Source: DAOMNN01 sp050486545 (lineage in GTDB: Bacteria > Pseudomonadota > Gammaproteobacteria > Burkholderiales > Rhodocyclaceae). Taken from it: 64,000 bases of DNA. The position numbers and the translations under genes are program-made. Positions 35,199 to 44,204 of the stretch are shown in pieces; within the stretch, counting starts at the first letter, position 1; each line of letters begins with the position of its first letter. The notes beneath the pieces were generated by a model, which did not search any database, was not told the origin of the DNA, and was given only the letters and a program-made list of their open reading frames with translations. The stretch spans positions 5,148-69,147 of the forward strand of contig JBJHDM010000012.1 of the NCBI GenBank assembly GCA_050486545.1, given 5' to 3'.

Positions 35199-36780
35199 CG
35201 TGATCGAAGTTCGAGCCTCTTGTCAGCAACTGGGTGAGGCGAAGCTGCCGGGCCTTGCCGTCATGTACTTCGACGACCCGATGGGGTTGGTACCATCCGC
35301 CTGGAAGGACCAAGGAAGCGGGTGCCTTGAGTGCAGGAACCTCGGGCAGGCTGAAAGCCTGCTGGAATGCGCCCCGATGCCCGGGGCCGAGGCCCATCTG
35401 GCGGACCGCGACGACTTTGGGCAATCCGTTGAGGATGCAGATCCCCGCCTCCAGCGTGCCGTCACCGCGGTATACCAGCCAGCTGATCAGCCCGAGAAGG
35501 AAGCGCTCGCCGTCGGGAGGGCGGATGCCGACGAGCTGGCGATGCTGCAGTCGCTCGACCGGTGGGGCGTGGCGCAGTCGGAACCCCCCGACGGACTGAT
35601 CGGCCAGCTCCCAGTGCTCGCAGGTGAAACCGAGCTTGGCTGCGCGCCGGCGGCGCATCTGCTCGGTATCCTCGGAACCAGCCTCGGTTGCACGTTCGCC
35701 GAAAGTCAGCAGGGTGATGTCGCTGCGCAGGCTGCGCTGCGTGACCAGCCCGCCCGGTTGCTCGAACAGCTTTCCCTGGATGTGGAAACCGATCGCCAGC
35801 CAGTCCCCGGTCAGTTCGGCCTCGCCGCGGCAGCCCCGACGCGGGAAGCGCCGGCCGACCGATGCGAGTCCCCATGGCCGGTAGAGCGACAGGAGCAGCC
35901 TTGAGCTTGGTTCGACGGGGCAGTCCTCGCCGAGCCCGAGGGCGGACGGTTTGACCCCTTGCTTGAACTGCGTCAATACCGCCTGGATCTGCCCTGCGAG
36001 GCGGGTGCCATCGAAACGTCGCAGGTTGGAAGAAGAAGCCTGGAGGACGCCGATCGGCCGCAGTCCGTGATCGGCTGCCAGATCCAGTCCGTAGGCGGTG
36101 GGCTTGACGGCCTCGTCGGATTCCTCGGGGCTGTGGAGGCTGCAGTACGGCGCGAAGCGCTGCGCCCAGCGGCAGATCCAGCCGAACTCGCGCTCGCTGC
36201 GCCCGAACGGGTTGGACAGATCGACGAGCAGGACCGAGATGTAGGCTTCGGTCGCACTCTGCGCCTTCCACACCTCGTTGAGCGGATCGGACACACGGAT
36301 GCGCGCGACTCCCTGCGCCTCGGCCATCGAGAAGCTTTCGTGCAGCTCGCCCCACATGCCTTCGGGCAGCAGACGGTGCGCACGGAAGTACTCGATCAAC
36401 GCCAGGCCCGCGTAGTACACGCGGCGCTGTGACAGCAGCGAACGCTGGTCGTCCAGCGTGCCGGAGGCCGCGTCGCGGCGTGTGATCTCGGCGTACGAGT
36501 GCGCCATGAGTTGCCACAGGGCGACCACCCGGCCGAGCGAGGCATTCTCGGCGCTGTCCGGCGGCAGAGGGTGCGATGCATAGCGCTTTGCGACCTCGCC
36601 CTGCACGAGATCGACCGTCGGACGCATGGCCTCGAGCACTTCTAGGTGCTGGTTGGGGGCGGGGGTGCCCTTCAGCAGCGCGTCGAGCATTGCCGCAAGG
36701 TCTTGTTGCGTCTCGTCGACGTTGAGCGGGTTGAGTTGCTTGAGCTGTTCCAGGCACTCTGCGGGGGTTCGGCAGTCCAT
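35167..36780 (-). CDS. PilZ-like protein, possible c-di-GMP effector
   Basis: 537 residues, soluble, conserved in betaproteobacteria as far as I recognise it. The N-terminal two thirds are helical (LDALLKGTPAPNQHLEVLEAM, VVALWQLMAHSYAEITRR) and hold a YISVLLVDLSNPF segment. The C-terminal third has a PilZ-like pair of motifs: RRRRAAK (arginines) followed 20-odd residues later by ADQSVGGFRL, fitting the D/N-x-S-x-x-G core. This suggests cyclic-di-GMP binding, but the arginine spacing is not textbook. The ATG at 36780 has GGAG upstream. It is convergent with phoR, overlapping by 32 bp, and heads toward it from the HIT gene side. Confidence 0.5.
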   Translation of the reverse strand: MDCRTPAECLEQLKQLNPLNVDETQQDLAAMLDALLKGTPAPNQHLEVLEAMRPTVDLVQGEVAKRYASHPLPPDSAENASLGRVVALWQLMAHSYAEITRRDAASGTLDDQRSLLSQRRVYYAGLALIEYFRAHRLLPEGMWGELHESFSMAEAQGVARIRVSDPLNEVWKAQSATEAYISVLLVDLSNPFGRSEREFGWICRWAQRFAPYCSLHSPEESDEAVKPTAYGLDLAADHGLRPIGVLQASSSNLRRFDGTRLAGQIQAVLTQFKQGVKPSALGLGEDCPVEPSSRLLLSLYRPWGLASVGRRFPRRGCRGEAELTGDWLAIGFHIQGKLFEQPGGLVTQRSLRSDITLLTFGERATEAGSEDTEQMRRRRAAKLGFTCEHWELADQSVGGFRLRHAPPVERLQHRQLVGIRPPDGERFLLGLISWLVYRGDGTLEAGICILNGLPKVVAVRQMGLGPGHRGAFQQAFSLPEVPALKAPASLVLPGGWYQPHRVVEVHDGKARQLRLTQLLTRGSNFDHVSYEPVGDPA

Positions 36781-36795
36781 TCGTGCTCCGTCTCG

Positions 36796-37245
36796 TCATT
36801 CTTGTTGGCACTGCGCCGCGGATGGAATGTCCCCACCCGCGACAGCGAGCGCGGCGTCGATCGCCGTCGCCAGTTCCGCATCCGACGGCGCGTCATGCCG
36901 GGCGCCTGTGCGTCGGGCCGTCCCCCAGACCGGTTCCGGGAAATGCCGGTCGTCCCGGAAGCGCGGAATCACGTGCCAGTGCAGGTGGGCCACGACGTTC
37001 CCGAAGCTCGCCAGATTGATCTTGTCCGGTTCCATCAGACGGCGCAATGCCGTTTCGGTTGCCAGCACCACTGCGAGCAGGCGATCGCGCTGCCGTGCTT
37101 CGAGGTCGGTCATCTCGACGACATGGGCGTTCCAGATCACCCGGCAATAGCCCGGATAATCTGCGTCCTCCACCCGGATGACGCGGCAGGATCCATCACT
37201 CCACACGACCGATTCGTCGCTCGCGGAGCACAGCGGACACGTCAT
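36796..37245 (-). CDS. HIT family nucleotide hydrolase/transferase
   Basis: 149 residues with the histidine-triad motif HLHWHVIPR near residues 87-95, preceded by NLASFGNVVAH. The N-terminus has CPLC, a possible zinc ligand pair. HIT proteins hydrolyse or transfer nucleoside monophosphates from phosphoramidate, ApnA or similar substrates; the exact substrate is unknown. The gene stops 15 bp before the PilZ-like gene, so the two may be cotranscribed. Confidence 0.9.
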   Translation of the reverse strand: MTCPLCSASDESVVWSDGSCRVIRVEDADYPGYCRVIWNAHVVEMTDLEARQRDRLLAVVLATETALRRLMEPDKINLASFGNVVAHLHWHVIPRFRDDRHFPEPVWGTARRTGARHDAPSDAELATAIDAALAVAGGDIPSAAQCQQE

Positions 37246-37341
37246 CGAGGGGACTCCGTTTGCGCCGACCTTAGCCCAAGCGTCAAGTGTAGTCGTTCGG
37301 AATCGCCACGCGAAGCAGGAAATGCGCCTTTCCGTGACGGA

Positions 37342-38142
37342 TTACTGGCGGTGCGAAAGGGTCCGCGGGTCGCCCAGTGTCTCAGGCGCACCGTGCCGGA
37401 ACGCGATCAGGCTGCCCGGCTCGATCACGGTCCAGTGCTCGTTGTCGGTCAGCGGAAGGGTGGCGATCACGGCGACCCGGTCCTCGGCGCCGGTCAGTTC
37501 CGTGAAATCCACGCTGACGTCCTGGTCGGAGAGGTGGGCCGTTGCGAACGGGGCCTGGCGCACGATGTAGGCGAGGCGGGTGGCGCAGTGCGCGAACAGG
37601 TGCTCCCCGTTCGAGAGCAGGAAGTTGAACTCGCCGTGGCCGCCGATCTCGATGGCAAGCTGCCGCAAGGCCTCATGCAGTGCGGCGGGCGTGGGCTCGC
37701 CCTCGGGAAAGCGCTCGGCGAGCGTCTGCAGGATGTGGCAGAAGGCCCGTTCGGAATCGGTCGTGCCGACCGGCAGGAAGCGGCCGTCGAGCCGGGGGGT
37801 GTAGTCGGCGAGGTTGCCGTTGTGTGCGAAGATCCAGTAGCGGCCCCATAGCTCGCGCTGGAACGGATGGGTATTTTCGAGCCGGATTTCCCCCTGCGTC
37901 GCCTTGCGGATGTGCGCGATCACGTTGAGCGACCGGATCGGATAGTTGCGTACCAGCTCGGCGACCGGCGACGTGACGCTCGGTTGCGGATCCAGAAACA
38001 CCCTGACCCCCCGCCCCTCGAAGAAGGCGATGCCCCAGCCATCACGGTGATGGTCGGTGAGGCCCCCCCGTGCCTGGAAGCCCGTGAACGAAAAGCAGAT
38101 GTCCGTCGGGACGTTGCAGTTCATTCCGAGCAACTGGCACAT
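37342..38142 (-). CDS. Class II glutamine amidotransferase (YafJ-like)
   Basis: 266 residues. Starts MCQLLGMN so that Cys2 becomes the N-terminal nucleophile after removal of Met. Conserved GATase II elements include GLTDHHRDGWGIAFF, IAHIRKATQG, NTHPFQRELWGRYWIFAHNGNL and TDSERAF. There is no synthase domain, so it is a stand-alone amidotransferase of the YafJ type whose acceptor substrate is unknown. GAGG lies before the ATG. Confidence 0.88.
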   Translation of the reverse strand: MCQLLGMNCNVPTDICFSFTGFQARGGLTDHHRDGWGIAFFEGRGVRVFLDPQPSVTSPVAELVRNYPIRSLNVIAHIRKATQGEIRLENTHPFQRELWGRYWIFAHNGNLADYTPRLDGRFLPVGTTDSERAFCHILQTLAERFPEGEPTPAALHEALRQLAIEIGGHGEFNFLLSNGEHLFAHCATRLAYIVRQAPFATAHLSDQDVSVDFTELTGAEDRVAVIATLPLTDNEHWTVIEPGSLIAFRHGAPETLGDPRTLSHRQ

Positions 38143-38185
38143 GGTTTACCTCGACGCGAACAGGGGGCGGAAGGGCCGCCGCCGT

Positions 38186-38692
38186 TCAGCGGGGCATGTT
38201 CTTCATCATCGCATCGAGGTCGATGCGGTCCAGGCCGGTGATGCCCATCATCTCGACGTCGCCCGCATTCTGTCCGGCCTCGCAGGGACCCACCCACTGG
38301 GCATCGATGCCCATCGTGCTCGACTCCATGCCCTGGAGCGGCGGCGTATACACCGTCCGGATCTCGCCACGATAGCTGCGGGTGAAATCGCCGACGAAGA
38401 TGCCGGTCATCGTCGCGGTCGAGCCGTCGGCACGACACGTGGCCTCGAAGGTGACCCGGTTGTCCTCGATCCGGTAGTTCGGCTTGTCGCAATCCGAACT
38501 GCCGTCATCCGGGACGAGGTTGTCGACCGTGTCGTCGACACAGGTGCGAAGCCGCATGCCGAGCCCACCCATTTCGACCATGGTGGTCTGCATCTCCCAC
38601 AACCCCGGGTCGCGTTTGGGCATGCCGTCGGGCGTGCCGGCGAGGGCGATGGGGGTGGCGAAGGCGAGGATGACGAGGACGGGTGTGCGCAT
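38186..38692 (-). CDS. DUF3617 domain-containing exported protein
   Basis: 168 residues with signal peptide MRTPVLVILAFATPIALAG. The mature part shows the family pattern GLWEMQTTM, RTCVDDT, DCDKPNYRIEDNRVTFEATC (a likely disulphide pair) and TMTGIFVGDFTRSYRGEI. Function is unknown; periplasmic. AGGAGAA precedes the ATG. It is 43 bp from the amidotransferase gene downstream and 80 bp after the stop of gatB, its upstream neighbour. Confidence 0.85.
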   Translation of the reverse strand: MRTPVLVILAFATPIALAGTPDGMPKRDPGLWEMQTTMVEMGGLGMRLRTCVDDTVDNLVPDDGSSDCDKPNYRIEDNRVTFEATCRADGSTATMTGIFVGDFTRSYRGEIRTVYTPPLQGMESSTMGIDAQWVGPCEAGQNAGDVEMMGITGLDRIDLDAMMKNMPR

Positions 38693-38772
38693 GGGAGTTC
38701 TCCTGAGGAGGTTTTCGGCCTGCGGACCCGCCGGTCCGCGCGGTGCGGAGCGAGGAGCAAGCCGGTTCGATT

Positions 38773-40230
38773 TCACGGATTCAGTTTGCGGCGAAGGATC
38801 TCGTTGACCTGGGCCGGGTTGGCCTTGCCGCGGGAGGCCTTCATGACCTGGCCGACCAGTGCGTTGAAGGCTTTCTCCTTGCCGGCACGGAATTCCTCGA
38901 CCGATTTCGCGTTCGCGGCGAGCACTTCGTCGATCATCGACTCGATCGCGCCGCTGTCGGTGACCTGCTTGAGCCCCTGTGCCTCGATGATCGCGTCGGC
39001 GCTGTCGCCTTCGCGGTTCCAGAGGGCATCGAAAACCTTCCTCGCGAGGTTGTTCGAGATCGTCTGGTCGGCGATGCGCCGCACCAGCCCGGCAAGCTGC
39101 GTGGCCGTCACCGGGGATTCGGCGATGTCGACCTCGGCCTTGTTGAGTCGTGCCGCCAGATCGCCCATCACCCAGTTCGCGCAGGGCTTCGCGAGGGCGG
39201 CGCCGGCGGCATCGACCGTTGCCTGGAAGTAGGCTCCGACCTCCCGCGAGGCGGTCAGGGTCGCGGCATCGTAGGCCGACAGGCCGTAGTCGGCGATGAA
39301 GCGGGACTTCATGGCCTGGGGCAGTTCCGGCATCCGGGTGCGGACCGCATCGATCCATCCGGGATCGATCGCCAGCGGCAGCAGGTCCGGATCCGGGAAA
39401 TAGCGGTAGTCGTGCGCGTCCTCCTTGGTGCGCATGACCCGCGTCTCCCCGGTGTCCGGATCGAACAGCACGGTGGCCTGGCGGATGGTGCCGCCGTCTT
39501 CGAGCGTTTCGATCTGCCACGCGACCTCGTAGTCGATCGCCTGCTGCAGGAAGCGGAAGGAGTTCAGGTTCTTGATCTCCCGCCGGGTGCCGAGCGGAGC
39601 GCCCGGCCGGCGCACCGACACGTTCGCGTCGCAGCGGAACGAGCCCTCCTGCATGTTGCCGTCGCAGATCTCGATCCAGCGCACCAGCGCGTGCAGCGCG
39701 CGGGCATAGGCGACTGCCTCGGCCGAAGAGCTCATCTCCGGTTCCGAAACGATCTCGAGCAAGGGGGTGCCGGCGCGGTTGAGATCGATCCCGCTCATGC
39801 CGTGGAAGTCTTCGTGCAGGCTCTTGCCGGCATCCTCCTCGAGGTGGGCGCGGGTCAGGTGGACGGTCTTCTCGTAGCCCTGCTCGCCATCGCCGACGCG
39901 GATCGTGATCGCACCGCCCGAGACCACCGGCAGTTCGAACTGGCTGATCTGGTAGCCCTTGGGAAGATCGGGATAGAAGTAATTCTTGCGTGCGAACACG
40001 CTTTTCGGGGCAACCCGTGCGCCGATCGCGAGTCCGAAGCGGATCGCGCGCTCGACGGCCCCGCGGTTGAGCACCGGCAGCACGCCGGGCAGGGCGATAT
40101 CGACGGCGCAGGCCTGTCGGTTGGGCTCGGCGCCGAAGGCGGTGGAGCCACCCGAAAAGATCTTGGAGGCCGTATTGAGCTGGGCATGGACTTCCAGTCC
40201 GATGACCACCTCCCAGTCGTTTCTGCTCAT
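38773..40230 (-). CDS. gatB: Asp-tRNA(Asn)/Glu-tRNA(Gln) amidotransferase subunit B
   Basis: 485 residues. GatB activates mischarged Glu-tRNA(Gln) or Asp-tRNA(Asn) by phosphorylation and receives ammonia from GatA. Begins SRNDWEVVIGLEVHAQLNTASKIFSG, with the signature PDLPKGYQISQFE and the acceptor-binding tail domain ending EVNEILRRKLNP. The ATG at 40230 is preferred over upstream readings that lack family similarity. Third gene of gatC-gatA-gatB, 17 bp after gatA. Confidence 0.97.
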   Translation of the reverse strand: MSRNDWEVVIGLEVHAQLNTASKIFSGGSTAFGAEPNRQACAVDIALPGVLPVLNRGAVERAIRFGLAIGARVAPKSVFARKNYFYPDLPKGYQISQFELPVVSGGAITIRVGDGEQGYEKTVHLTRAHLEEDAGKSLHEDFHGMSGIDLNRAGTPLLEIVSEPEMSSSAEAVAYARALHALVRWIEICDGNMQEGSFRCDANVSVRRPGAPLGTRREIKNLNSFRFLQQAIDYEVAWQIETLEDGGTIRQATVLFDPDTGETRVMRTKEDAHDYRYFPDPDLLPLAIDPGWIDAVRTRMPELPQAMKSRFIADYGLSAYDAATLTASREVGAYFQATVDAAGAALAKPCANWVMGDLAARLNKAEVDIAESPVTATQLAGLVRRIADQTISNNLARKVFDALWNREGDSADAIIEAQGLKQVTDSGAIESMIDEVLAANAKSVEEFRAGKEKAFNALVGQVMKASRGKANPAQVNEILRRKLNP

Positions 40231-40247
40231 GGACGTCACACTCGGGT

Positions 40248-41723
40248 TCAGGCTGCGATCGCGGGTCGGCGCAGGTGCCAGTCGGTGACCTGCTGGTAGC
40301 GATGGGCGGTGGCGAGCAGCCGGGATTCGTCGAAATAGTTGCCGATCAGCTGCAGGCCGACGGGCAACTCGCCCGCTCCAAGGCCGCAGGGATGCGACAG
40401 GCCGGGCAGGCCGGCGAGGTTGACCGCGATGGTGTAGATGTCCGACAGGTACATCTGCACCGGATCGTCGGTCTTCGCGCCGATCGCCCAGGCGGTGGTC
40501 GGGCTGGTCGGGCCGGCGATGACGTCGCACTGCGCGAAGGCGGCGCGGAAATCCTCGGCGATCAGCCGCCGCAGTTTCTGCGCCTGGAGGTAGTAGGCGT
40601 CGTAGTAGCCGTGCGACAGCACGTAGGTACCGACGAGGATGCGGCGCTGGACCTCGGCCCCGAAGCCTTCCGCGCGGCTCTTGCGGTACATGTCGTCGAG
40701 ATCCGCGTACTCGGCCGCACGATGACCGTAGCGCACGCCGTCGAAGCGCGACAGGTTGCTCGAGGCCTCGGCAGGCGCCAGCACGTAGTAGGCCGGAATC
40801 GCGAGCCCGGCATTCGGCAGCCGGACCGGGACGGTGGTCGCGCCGAGCTGGCGATACGTCTCGAGTGCCTGCTCGATCGCCGCGCGCACGTCGTCGGCCA
40901 TTCCCGCCCCGAAGAATTCCTCTGGCAGGCCGATCCGCAGGCCCTCCAGCGGCCTCGAACCGTTGGCGGCCTCGGTGAGCGCGCGCGCGTAGTCTTCAGT
41001 CGGACGTTCGAGACTGGTCGAATCGCGCGGATCGAATCCCGCGATCGCGCCGAGCATCAGCGCGCAATCCGCGCTGGAGGCGCCGAAGACGCCGGCCTGG
41101 TCGAAGGACGAAGCATAGGCGATCATGCCGTAGCGGCTGGCGATGCCGTAGGTCGGCTTGATGCCGGTGATTCCGGTCAGTGCTGCCGGCTGCCGAACCG
41201 AGCCGCCGGTGTCGGTGCCGGTCGCGACCGGCACCAGGCGTGCGGCCACGGCCGCGGCGGATCCGCCGCTCGAGCCGCCCGGAACGCGTCGGGTATCCCA
41301 GGGGTTGCGGGTAGGGCCGTAATGGGAATTCTCGTTGGACGAGCCCATCGCGAACTCGTCCATGTTGGTCTTGCCCAGCATGACCATGCCGGCGGCCTTG
41401 AGCAGCGAGACCACGTGCGCGTCGTACGGGCTCACGAAATTCGACAGCATCTTCGAGCCGCAGGTCGTCAGCACGCCCTCGGTGCAGAACACATCCTTGT
41501 GGGCGAGCGGAATGCCGGTCAGCGGTCCCGCCCGCCCTTCGGCGATGCGGGCATCGGCGTCCCGTGCCGTGGCGAGGGCGCCATCCCGGTCGACGGTGAT
41601 GAAGGCGTTGAGCTGCGGGTCGAGACGATCGATCCGGTCGAGGAACAGCGTTGCGAGTTCGACGCTGGAGGTTTTGCCGGCATCCAGTGCGGCACGCAAC
41701 TCGGTGAGGCTTGCGTTGATCAT
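40248..41723 (-). CDS. gatA: Asp-tRNA(Asn)/Glu-tRNA(Gln) amidotransferase subunit A
   Basis: 491-residue glutaminase of the amidase-signature family. The Ser-cisSer-Lys catalytic triad is visible: Lys in GIPLAHKDVFC, and the serines in VPGGSSGGSAAAVAA and TGTDTGGSVRQPAAL. Ammonia released from glutamine is channelled to GatB. The presence of gatCAB indicates an indirect route to Gln-tRNA and/or Asn-tRNA. Confidence 0.97.
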   Translation of the reverse strand: MINASLTELRAALDAGKTSSVELATLFLDRIDRLDPQLNAFITVDRDGALATARDADARIAEGRAGPLTGIPLAHKDVFCTEGVLTTCGSKMLSNFVSPYDAHVVSLLKAAGMVMLGKTNMDEFAMGSSNENSHYGPTRNPWDTRRVPGGSSGGSAAAVAARLVPVATGTDTGGSVRQPAALTGITGIKPTYGIASRYGMIAYASSFDQAGVFGASSADCALMLGAIAGFDPRDSTSLERPTEDYARALTEAANGSRPLEGLRIGLPEEFFGAGMADDVRAAIEQALETYRQLGATTVPVRLPNAGLAIPAYYVLAPAEASSNLSRFDGVRYGHRAAEYADLDDMYRKSRAEGFGAEVQRRILVGTYVLSHGYYDAYYLQAQKLRRLIAEDFRAAFAQCDVIAGPTSPTTAWAIGAKTDDPVQMYLSDIYTIAVNLAGLPGLSHPCGLGAGELPVGLQLIGNYFDESRLLATAHRYQQVTDWHLRRPAIAA

Positions 41724-41799
41724 TTGGCGTTGGGGAAGCGGTCGGAATCGGGGGCGGGTGTGCCGGCAGCGGGTGCTGCACGGCCGGCTTCCGCCGTGT

Positions 41800-42087
41800 T
41801 CATTCGATGACCCTGGGGACGAGATACAGTCCGGCCTCGGTCTGGGGTGCGATCCGCTGGAACGCGTCGCGCCGGTCGGGTTCGGTCACGGCATCGTCGC
41901 GCAGGCGTTGGGTGACGTCCTGCGGATGGCTCATCGGTTCTACCGCGTGGGTGTCCACGGCCTGCATCTGCTCGATCAGCCCGAAGATGCTGTTGAGCTT
42001 GTCCCGGACGGCGTCGACCCCGGTGTCGGCAAGGTCGATCCGTGCGAGGCCGGCGATCTTCAAAACCTCTTCATTCGTCAGCGACAT
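41800..42087 (-). CDS. gatC: Asp-tRNA(Asn)/Glu-tRNA(Gln) amidotransferase subunit C
   Basis: 95-residue belt subunit that stabilises the GatA-GatB pair. N-terminus SLTNEEVLKIAGLARIDL and the proline-rich middle are typical, ending GLYLVPRVIE. First gene of gatCAB; divergent from mreB across 118 bp. Confidence 0.95.
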   Translation of the reverse strand: MSLTNEEVLKIAGLARIDLADTGVDAVRDKLNSIFGLIEQMQAVDTHAVEPMSHPQDVTQRLRDDAVTEPDRRDAFQRIAPQTEAGLYLVPRVIE

Positions 42088-42124
42088 GGCCTTACAAATG
42101 CTACTTAATCCGTAAAGGTTTGTA

Positions 42125-42137
42125 GGTTATCATAACC
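42125..42137. promoter_or_regulatory. 13-bp palindrome between gatC and mreB
   Basis: GGTTAT C ATAACC, 38 bp from the gatC start and 69 bp from the mreB start. It could be an operator or part of overlapping divergent promoters. No convincing -35/-10 pair is resolved by eye. Confidence 0.3.
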
Positions 42138-42205
42138 GTTTCCGCCTGTTCGGGCGGGATGGGTCGGGTCGACGGCACTCATCAACTCCGGTTTCGGGAT
42201 TACCC

Positions 42206-43249
42206 ATGTTTGGTTTCTTGCGTTCCTATTTTTCCAGCGATCTGGCGATCGACCTGGGTACGGCGAACACCCTCATCTACGTACGCGGCAAGGGCATCGT
42301 GCTCGACGAGCCGTCGGTCGTCGCGATCCGCACCGAGGGCGGGCCGAACGCCAAGCGGACGATCCAGGCCGTCGGTGCGACCGCCAAGCAGATGCTCGGC
42401 AAGACGCCCGGCAACATCACCGCGATCCGTCCGATGAAGGATGGCGTCATCGCCGACTTCGTCGTCACCGAGCAGATGATCAAGCAGTTCATCAAGAAGG
42501 TGCACGACTCGCGGATGTTCTCGCCAAGCCCGCGCATCATCATCTGCGTGCCCTGCGGTTCGACCCAGGTCGAGCGCCGGGCGATCCGCGACGCGGCTCT
42601 CGCCGCCGGCGCGAGTCAGGTCTTTCTGATCGAAGAGCCCATGGCCGCGGCGATCGGCGCCGGCCTGCCGGTATCCGACGCGACCGGTTCGATGGTCGTC
42701 GATGTCGGCGGCGGCACCACCGAGGTCGGCGTGATCTCCCTCGGCGGCATGGTCTACAGTGGCTCGGTGCGCGTCGGCGGGGACAAGTTCGACGATGCCA
42801 TCATCAACTACATCCGCCGCAACTACGGCATGTTGATCGGCGACACCACTGCCGAGAACATCAAGAAGGGCATCGGGTCGGCCTTCCCGGGCTCGGAAGT
42901 GCGCGAACTCGAGGTGCGCGGACGAAACCTTGCCGAAGGCATCCCGCGCAGCTTCATGATCTCCAGCAACGAGATCCTCGAGGCCGTGGCCGAGCCGCTC
43001 AACCAGATCGTCTCGGCGGTCAAGATCGCGCTCGAGCAGACTCCGCCCGAGCTCGGGGCCGACATCGCCGAGAAGGGCATGGTCCTGACCGGCGGCGGAG
43101 CGCTCATTCGCGATCTCGACCGGCTGCTGATGGAAGAGACCGGCCTGCCCGTGTTCGTCGCCGACGAACCCTTGACCTGCGTGGCACGAGGGTGCGGCAT
43201 GGCCCTCGAGAAGATGGACACCCTGAGTTCCATCTTCTCCCACGACTGA
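42206..43249 (+). CDS. mreB: Rod-shape determining actin homologue MreB
   Basis: 347 residues. Actin-fold ATPase that forms membrane-bound filaments guiding elongation-mode wall synthesis. N-terminal amphipathic membrane anchor (MFGFLRSYF), phosphate-1 motif AIDLGTANTLIYV, phosphate-2 region VVDVGGGTTEVGVISLGG and adenosine motif GMVLTGGGALIRDLD. Normal length. First gene of the mreBCD-mrdA-rodA run and a predictor of rod shape. Confidence 0.98.
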   Translation: MFGFLRSYFSSDLAIDLGTANTLIYVRGKGIVLDEPSVVAIRTEGGPNAKRTIQAVGATAKQMLGKTPGNITAIRPMKDGVIADFVVTEQMIKQFIKKVHDSRMFSPSPRIIICVPCGSTQVERRAIRDAALAAGASQVFLIEEPMAAAIGAGLPVSDATGSMVVDVGGGTTEVGVISLGGMVYSGSVRVGGDKFDDAIINYIRRNYGMLIGDTTAENIKKGIGSAFPGSEVRELEVRGRNLAEGIPRSFMISSNEILEAVAEPLNQIVSAVKIALEQTPPELGADIAEKGMVLTGGGALIRDLDRLLMEETGLPVFVADEPLTCVARGCGMALEKMDTLSSIFSHD

Positions 43250-43299
43250 CCGTCGCGGGCCGGACGCCTCGACAGGCCCGGCTCGCAACCGCAGCAAGC

Positions 43300-44199
43300 A
43301 TGTCTCTGGCCGGACATCAATCGCCGCCGATCTTCAAGCGAGGTCCTACGCCTCTCGCGCGGATGCTCGTGCTCGTCATGATCTGCCTCGCGCTGTTGAT
43401 CGCCGACCTGCGATTCCGCTACCTCGAGGTCGTGCGCCAGGCCGTCTCGGTCGTGACCCATCCGTTGCAGGTCGCCGCGGCCGCGCCGGTCGATTTCCTG
43501 CGCAATGCCACGGTCTATTTCGCCACGTTGGTCGAGGTCCAGCTCGAGAACGCCGAGCTGCGGCGGCATCAGGTCGAGGCTGCGCACCGGCTGTTGCGCT
43601 TCGATCATCTGGAGCGCGAGAACGTCCGCTTGCGCGAACTGCTCGGCATGGCGCAGTTCGTCTCGGTCCACAGTGTCGCGGCGGAGATCCTCTACGACGC
43701 CCCCGATCCGTTCGCCCGCAAGGTCATCCTCGACAAGGGCGCGCGGCACGGCATCACGAGCGGGCTGGCGGTCGTCGACTCCAACGGCATGATCGGGCAG
43801 GTGACCCGCGTCTATCCGATTCAATCCGAGGTGACGCTGATCACCGACAAGGAGCAGTCCGTACCCGTCCAGGTCGAGCGCAACGGCTTGCGCGGAATCC
43901 TGGTCGGCAGCGGCCGAGGGCGTCTCGACCTGCGTTTCATTGCGTCCGAGGGCGATATCCGTCCCGGTGATCGTCTCGTCACCTCGGGACTGGACGGCAT
44001 CTTCCTGCCCGGGCTGCCGGTGGCGGACGTGACCACGGTCGATCAACGCGACGGGGCCTTCCGGCGCGTCAGGGCGGAGCCCGTCGGAAGTGTGGAACGG
44101 GCGATCCAGGTCCTCGTGATCGGACGGGCCGTGCCGGCGCCGCCGCGTCCCGATCCGGCAACCGCACTGGGCGACGCGATCGCCAACCCGGGGGATTGA
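43300..44199 (+). CDS. mreC: Rod-shape determining protein MreC
   Basis: 299 residues. Short cytoplasmic N-terminus, one membrane helix (MLVLVMICLALLIADLRF), a coiled coil (about residues 75-115, LENAELRRHQVEAAHRLLRFDHLERENVRLRELL read in segments) and a periplasmic double beta-barrel domain with KVILDKGARHGI and GDRLVTSGLDGIFLPGLPVA. It activates PBP2-RodA. The ATG at 43300 has no evident ribosome-binding site; the gene is 50 bp after mreB. Confidence 0.93.
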   Translation: MSLAGHQSPPIFKRGPTPLARMLVLVMICLALLIADLRFRYLEVVRQAVSVVTHPLQVAAAAPVDFLRNATVYFATLVEVQLENAELRRHQVEAAHRLLRFDHLERENVRLRELLGMAQFVSVHSVAAEILYDAPDPFARKVILDKGARHGITSGLAVVDSNGMIGQVTRVYPIQSEVTLITDKEQSVPVQVERNGLRGILVGSGRGRLDLRFIASEGDIRPGDRLVTSGLDGIFLPGLPVADVTTVDQRDGAFRRVRAEPVGSVERAIQVLVIGRAVPAPPRPDPATALGDAIANPGD

Positions 44200-44204
44200 C
44201 GCCC

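Noticed and set aside
38186..39520. 444-codon frame extending the DUF3617 gene into gatB
   Set aside because: The upstream part is out of frame with gatB and lacks sense; signal peptide and AGGAGAA place the true start at 38692.
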